From positions 1,342,501-1,406,500 of the forward strand of contig BLAL01000040.1 of the NCBI GenBank assembly GCA_015698045.1: DNA of 64,000 bases, written 5' to 3'. Shown here piece by piece: positions 59,877-64,000 of this stretch; position 1 is the first letter of the stretch; every line of letters begins with the position of its first letter. The translations under genes were made by a program, and so were the position numbers. The DNA comes from Rhizophagus clarus. Its lineage: Eukaryota; Glomeromycota; Glomeromycetes; Glomerales; Glomeraceae. The notes beneath the pieces were generated by a model, which worked only from the letters and a program-made list of their open reading frames with translations, did not search any database and was not told the origin of the DNA.

Positions 59877-61489
59877 TTAATTAACTGTTTATAAATAACT
59901 AGATAACTATATTTATTATATTAATTAATTATAATTATATTTATGTTTTGTTTGTATATTTTTTTAACTTCAATAAAATTTTTAAATAAATTTTTTTTTA
60001 CTTTTTCTTGAAGAAAGATAAGATGATATCGATTTCATAATTTTTGCGCACGTTCAATAGTTACACAATTGATTTTTTGTTCCAAATAAAATAACAAACA
60101 TATTTTCAAAATTTTTAATTTCAAAGCACATGTTTGTTTTTTTCTTTGTTAAAAAATGATTTTTTTGACATCAAAGTGTGCGATATTATAATGCATATAT
60201 AATACATATATAATAAATTAAATGTTCGCTTACTAATATGTTAACCATTAAATATTTTATTGTTTTCTTTTTATTGATTAATTATGACATAATTGTTAAA
60301 AAAAAAAAAAGAAGGAATTCATAACCTGAACCAACCGGAGAATAAAAAAACAAACATCAATTATTGGAAAATCATTTTCCAAGTTTCAAATCAAAAAGAA
60401 ATTATTCTCTTTGTTTGATGGATTCCATTCTAACCAAATACGTACAGTGTATGCATTGTTTTGTTACCGACACTTCCCCCGCTTGACAAATAATAATAAT
60501 AATAAGTACATTTTATTTATTAATATTCACAATGAAACCTTTCCGCAATAATCAAACAAAACAAGTGGTGGATAATGCGTACGGATAATGTGTACGTAAT
60601 CGATTACAATTACTGGTTTGTTCTCTAAATCATCATAATCTCAAATTTAATCATTTGGAAATGAATTTGTTCTTATTTACTCAATAACCTTCCATATTTA
60701 TTCGTCAGAAAAAAAATTATTAAATTTGTAATCAGGAAAATCGAGAAGTATTTGATAATAGAGACTTCCTATTTTGAAATTTGTGATCAGCACTTGCGAA
60801 GCACGATTGTATGACAAGCAGTATCATTTCTTTCAGTAATTGCGCAATTTCCGAATCCGGGACATGCGCGGCGTACACTATTCGGGGAGGTATATAACTA
60901 CATAGTCATATGATTATTAAAATTTAATCCAATCAAAATTTATCTATATAATAAGGGGGATTAATTTTTGCAGCAGTATAATACATGTTTTAATAAGATA
61001 TTTAAAAGTTTTATGCATGGTTTATTTTTATTTATTAAAAAAATCTTACAGTAGTTAAAATAAGAATTATATTTAAAATTTTTTTTCTATTTCTGTTTAG
61101 TTACTAAAATTTTTAAAAAAATTATGATATACAACATAATTATGTAGATTGTTCGAATAAAATTATTCAAGCATATAATATGAAGCCGAAAATGACAAAG
61201 ATGTTTTCTCATGTGAAAAGTAAAAAATTTTGAATAATTATAGAAATTTACATATTTACTTTTTTATACTAAATTGTTTAAACCTTAAAAATTACGTTTT
61301 AAAGATATTATTATACATAATTAATTATTAATTTTTTTTTTTTTTTCATATATAGTTCTTTGTAAATTTTTTTTCTTATAGCATAGTGTGTATCACCGTA
61401 GGTTTCATAAAAAAAGTAGTTTATCTATGCTACAATTCTTTGTGCTTTAAATATTATAAATATTGTATGAAAGATTGTGTGTTCATAAT

Positions 61490-62047
61490 TTAAATAGATA
61501 AATAATAATAAAACGAAGCGAGTTCTTCTTGAGTAAACTGAGAAAGTTGATATATATCAGGAAAGAAATCTGGACCAAAATCTAAAGAATTGGTTTGATA
61601 AATAATAGGTTGTTGTGGATTTATGATTTGAAATGGTAAAATTTCAATATTGGTCGGTGGTGGTACGACGTAAGGTTGTGGTCTTTGACGAGCTGATGGT
61701 CGATATTTATAACCAGGATATTTTTGAGAATGAAGATTAGTAACTTGAGCAGAAAGTTTTTCGTAAGTTTCCTTTTCTTCCATAGAAGCGCTTCTCCATA
61801 ACATTCCAGTTACTTTTGATATAACTCTCATATTACAGATTCCTTTTAGTCTTGCTTCTTTATGGACATTTTTTCTACATAAAAGAAATCCATTTGGAGG
61901 TCTCGGGGGCCCTTTAGATCTGTTTTTTGATGAAGGATTCATTAATTCTTCCGGATTATTGTAAGAAGGTGGAAAAATTTTTCTTCTATCTAACTGATTA
62001 ATTAAAATTTCTGCCATATCATTTAATGAAGAAGAAGGGTCTGACAT
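61490..62047 (-). CDS. MATA-HMG box protein, 185 aa
   Basis: HMG-box DNA-binding regulator of the MATA-HMG family. N-terminal module (8-35): LNDMAEILINQLDRRKIFPP then NNPEEL. HMG box about 49-117: RPPNGFLLCRKNVHKEARLK, ICNMRVISKVTGMLWRSASM and EEKETYEKLSAQVTNLHSQK, closed by YPGYKYRP. The tail is Pro/Gln-rich and ends QFTQEELASFYYYLSI, matching the FTQEQLDLMTLYL segment of the gene at 55011. Single exon; the ATG at 62045-62047 is preceded on the minus strand by TATATCAAG. Most similar in the box to the gene at 55011. TATAAAAA lies 73 bp upstream. Confidence 0.93.
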   Translation of the reverse strand: MSDPSSSLNDMAEILINQLDRRKIFPPSYNNPEELMNPSSKNRSKGPPRPPNGFLLCRKNVHKEARLKGICNMRVISKVTGMLWRSASMEEKETYEKLSAQVTNLHSQKYPGYKYRPSARQRPQPYVVPPPTNIEILPFQIINPQQPIIYQTNSLDFGPDFFPDIYQLSQFTQEELASFYYYLSI

Positions 62048-62119
62048 CTTGATATATGAAAACTTATGAAACTTTTATCTTTATTTTTTTCACCTTGAAA
62101 TGTTCTTTCAAAATCCAGC

Positions 62120-62127
62120 TTTTTATA
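62120..62127 (-). promoter_or_regulatory. TATA-like box of the HMG gene at 61490-62047
   Basis: TATAAAAA on the minus strand within AAATATAAAAAGC, 73 bp before the ATG. Confidence 0.45.
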
Positions 62128-63068
62128 TTTAGTTATGTCGGAAATTGTGGGCCGGAATGGAAAATATGAATAACGAATAATCAATCAAGATGACATGCAT
62201 TTGAAACAAAAAAAGTAATTTTTTTTGTTTAAATAAAAGAAGTAGTAAAAAAAAAAATTTTCTTTATTTAAATAACAAACAATTTATCGATCAAAAATTT
62301 TCACCTGTGTTCAATTGTATTTGTATAACCGATTTTCACTTAGTATTTTTAAGGGTTTATTAAATTTTTCTTATTTTAAACCTCATTTCCGAATATTACG
62401 TTAAGACTTAAAAAAAAAAAAAAAAAAATTTAGAATTTAATTTATAAAAATTAAATTTGTACAAAATAAATGAACGAATACGATTAAATAATCGTATAAA
62501 TTAAATTTCCCACAAAATTTATTAATAGTTTTATAATAGTTTTATGAATTGCGTTTCGATAAATGTCATGTAACATCAAAAATTTTTTTTTTCCAATTTT
62601 AATTTATACAGAATTAATTTTAACAAACGCACTTTTTACATTTATCGTTTAGTTCAGTTAAAACAATCAAAAAATTTCCATTTTCGTCAGATTATAAAGA
62701 ATTTATCAAATAAAGTAAAGAAAGATTTTATTAGTGTATCATCAAAATGAGACTCTTTTATTCGAACAAAATATGTATTTTACTAATATATATATATATA
62801 TATATATGAAAATATTTTTTGTTTTCACTCATAAGATCAAAGTCATCATATCATATCATACTATTAATAACGGTCAACATATTATCTCAAAATACGCGTT
62901 TATAATTATTTTCGCTTCGAACATATTGAACTTATTTAATTAAAAAAATTTAATTTAGAAAATTGTAAACGTCTTTTTTAATTTTAGATACAAAAAAAAA
63001 AAAAAAAAAAATTGTAGTCGTACAAATACAAACAAAAAGTCATCGTCACAATTAATGATGCACTCCCA

Positions 63069-63086
63069 TGTTTCCATATGGAAACA
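63069..63086. repeat. Perfect 18-bp palindrome
   Basis: TGTTTCCATATGGAAACA reads the same on both strands. It could be a dimeric protein binding site; no gene is adjacent. Confidence 0.8.
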
Positions 63087-64000
63087 CTGCATTTTTGCTG
63101 TTCTCGGAGTAATTAATTTTACTTCCGATTTTAATCTTTCGAAATATTTGACCTGTTTGTTTAAATGAACACAAAATTATCCGGACATGATGTAATTAAT
63201 ATACTTATCATTTCTTTGTAGTTTAATAAAAAAAAGATTCTTTATTTTTCAAACATCATTAATATTGTACAACTGGATTAATATTAAAAACAAAGAACCA
63301 TTTCTTTTTTCGCTTTGCTACTTCCAACTATAGCTAATCGGCATTTAATAATCATTTGATAATATCCTCTCTTGATACATTTTTGGTCAGTTTGAATGTA
63401 TGCATGATGCAACAGTAAAATTTCCGACGTTCTATTTAAAGAAATATTTCCCACTCTTCTTTAAGATAAACAAACACGACATTACTTATTATTTTAAGAA
63501 ATTTTATTTGTTCTTTTCCATAAATAGGAAATATTTTAATAGCATATTCGGTATAATGATGATAAATTTATTTATCTAAAAATAAAATCGATTATTTTCA
63601 GTTCGTTAAATGAATCTTTTATTATCATAATAACTTTCTCGACAATTTTTTATTAGTATTATTCCAAGATATCTGTGATTGGTTACAGTTTTTTTTCTCA
63701 CAATTCAGGAAAGAAAGGTTAGATTTTTCTTGTGACCGTTTTTACTACTCCGTAATACGTATTTCTGTTATTATCTTAATGAAATCTAAAAAAAAAAAAA
63801 AAATTATTTTAAAACCTGTTTTTATCCACAGTATGATCCCATTAAGAAACTTAAAAGGAATTTATCAAGGTGACTTGCGAAACTATAGAAATTCCTTCTG
63901 TCTGCCAAACACAAATCAATGATAAGTTATTCAAACAAATATTTAATTAGTCTATTTTTCAATAAATATTTTATCTTTTAAAACGTTAAAAAAAGGGTTA

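Larger units (their letters stand above)
58173..61489. other. Intergenic, 3.3 kb, no supported gene
   Basis: Short frames at 58419-58643 and 59533-59784 are AT-rich noise. Contains an A-run at 59046-59066, the hairpin at 59835-59876, a GGTTATTCCGA direct pair at 59803-59824, and a slightly GC-richer piece at 60840-60890. Confidence 0.6.
62048..64000. other. Intergenic to window end, no supported gene
   Basis: Only short AT-rich frames (for example 62734-62943). A-runs at 62410-62428, 62992-63010 and 63788-63802, a (TA)n tract at 62788-62807, and the palindrome at 63069-63086. Confidence 0.6.

Noticed and set aside
1-64000. tRNA, rRNA, CRISPR, LTR or reverse-transcriptase signals
   Set aside because: I looked for tRNA B-box phrases such as GGTTCGA, ribosomal core phrases, regular direct-repeat arrays and polymerase motifs on both strands and saw none that I can support.

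Overview
The window looks like a piece of an arbuscular mycorrhizal fungus genome, most likely Rhizophagus irregularis or a close relative (Glomeromycotina). The reasons are the very AT-rich sequence full of A/T homopolymers, short GT-AG introns of about 50-110 bp, F-box/LRR genes of the Rhizophagus type, remnants of BTB-BACK-TLD, Crinkler-header, AAA-ATPase-like and Uma2-like families, and above all a cluster of MATA-HMG genes. I ran no search; family names rest on recognised motifs.

Left third (1-20.7 kb): the 3' end of a histone H2A gene; a decayed full-length F-box/LRR copy; an eight-exon ERG4/ERG24-family sterol reductase that matches 7-dehydrocholesterol reductase (DHCR7) best; an intact F-box/LRR gene; a two-exon gene for a small single-pass membrane protein; a decayed Uma2-like copy; a ten-exon stomatin-family gene; and a second intact F-box/LRR gene, which is the closest relative of the decayed copy at the left edge.

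Middle (20.7-42.5 kb): mostly eroded sequence. It holds a faint coding remnant, a 2-kb block of extreme AT content with a short inverted-repeat element, fossils of an AAA-ATPase-like protein and a Crinkler header, an intact third F-box/LRR gene, a broken BTB-BACK-TLD gene, and an unrecognised nine-exon gene whose reading phase is kept across all eight introns. An 8.7-kb stretch without a supported gene follows.

Right third (42.5-62.1 kb): six HMG-box genes of the MATA-HMG family and nothing else that I can support as a gene. Four (42.6, 55.0, 57.6 and 61.5 kb, minus strand) are intact, single-exon and share an N-terminal module before the HMG box. Two (47.5 and 50.4 kb, plus strand) are strongly diverged, and one of these carries a frame break. 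All six have a TATA-like box 50-265 bp before the start codon. The genes probably do not form one pathway: housekeeping genes (chromatin, sterol, membrane scaffold) sit beside lineage-expanded families (F-box substrate receptors, HMG regulators, BTB-TLD, Crinkler).
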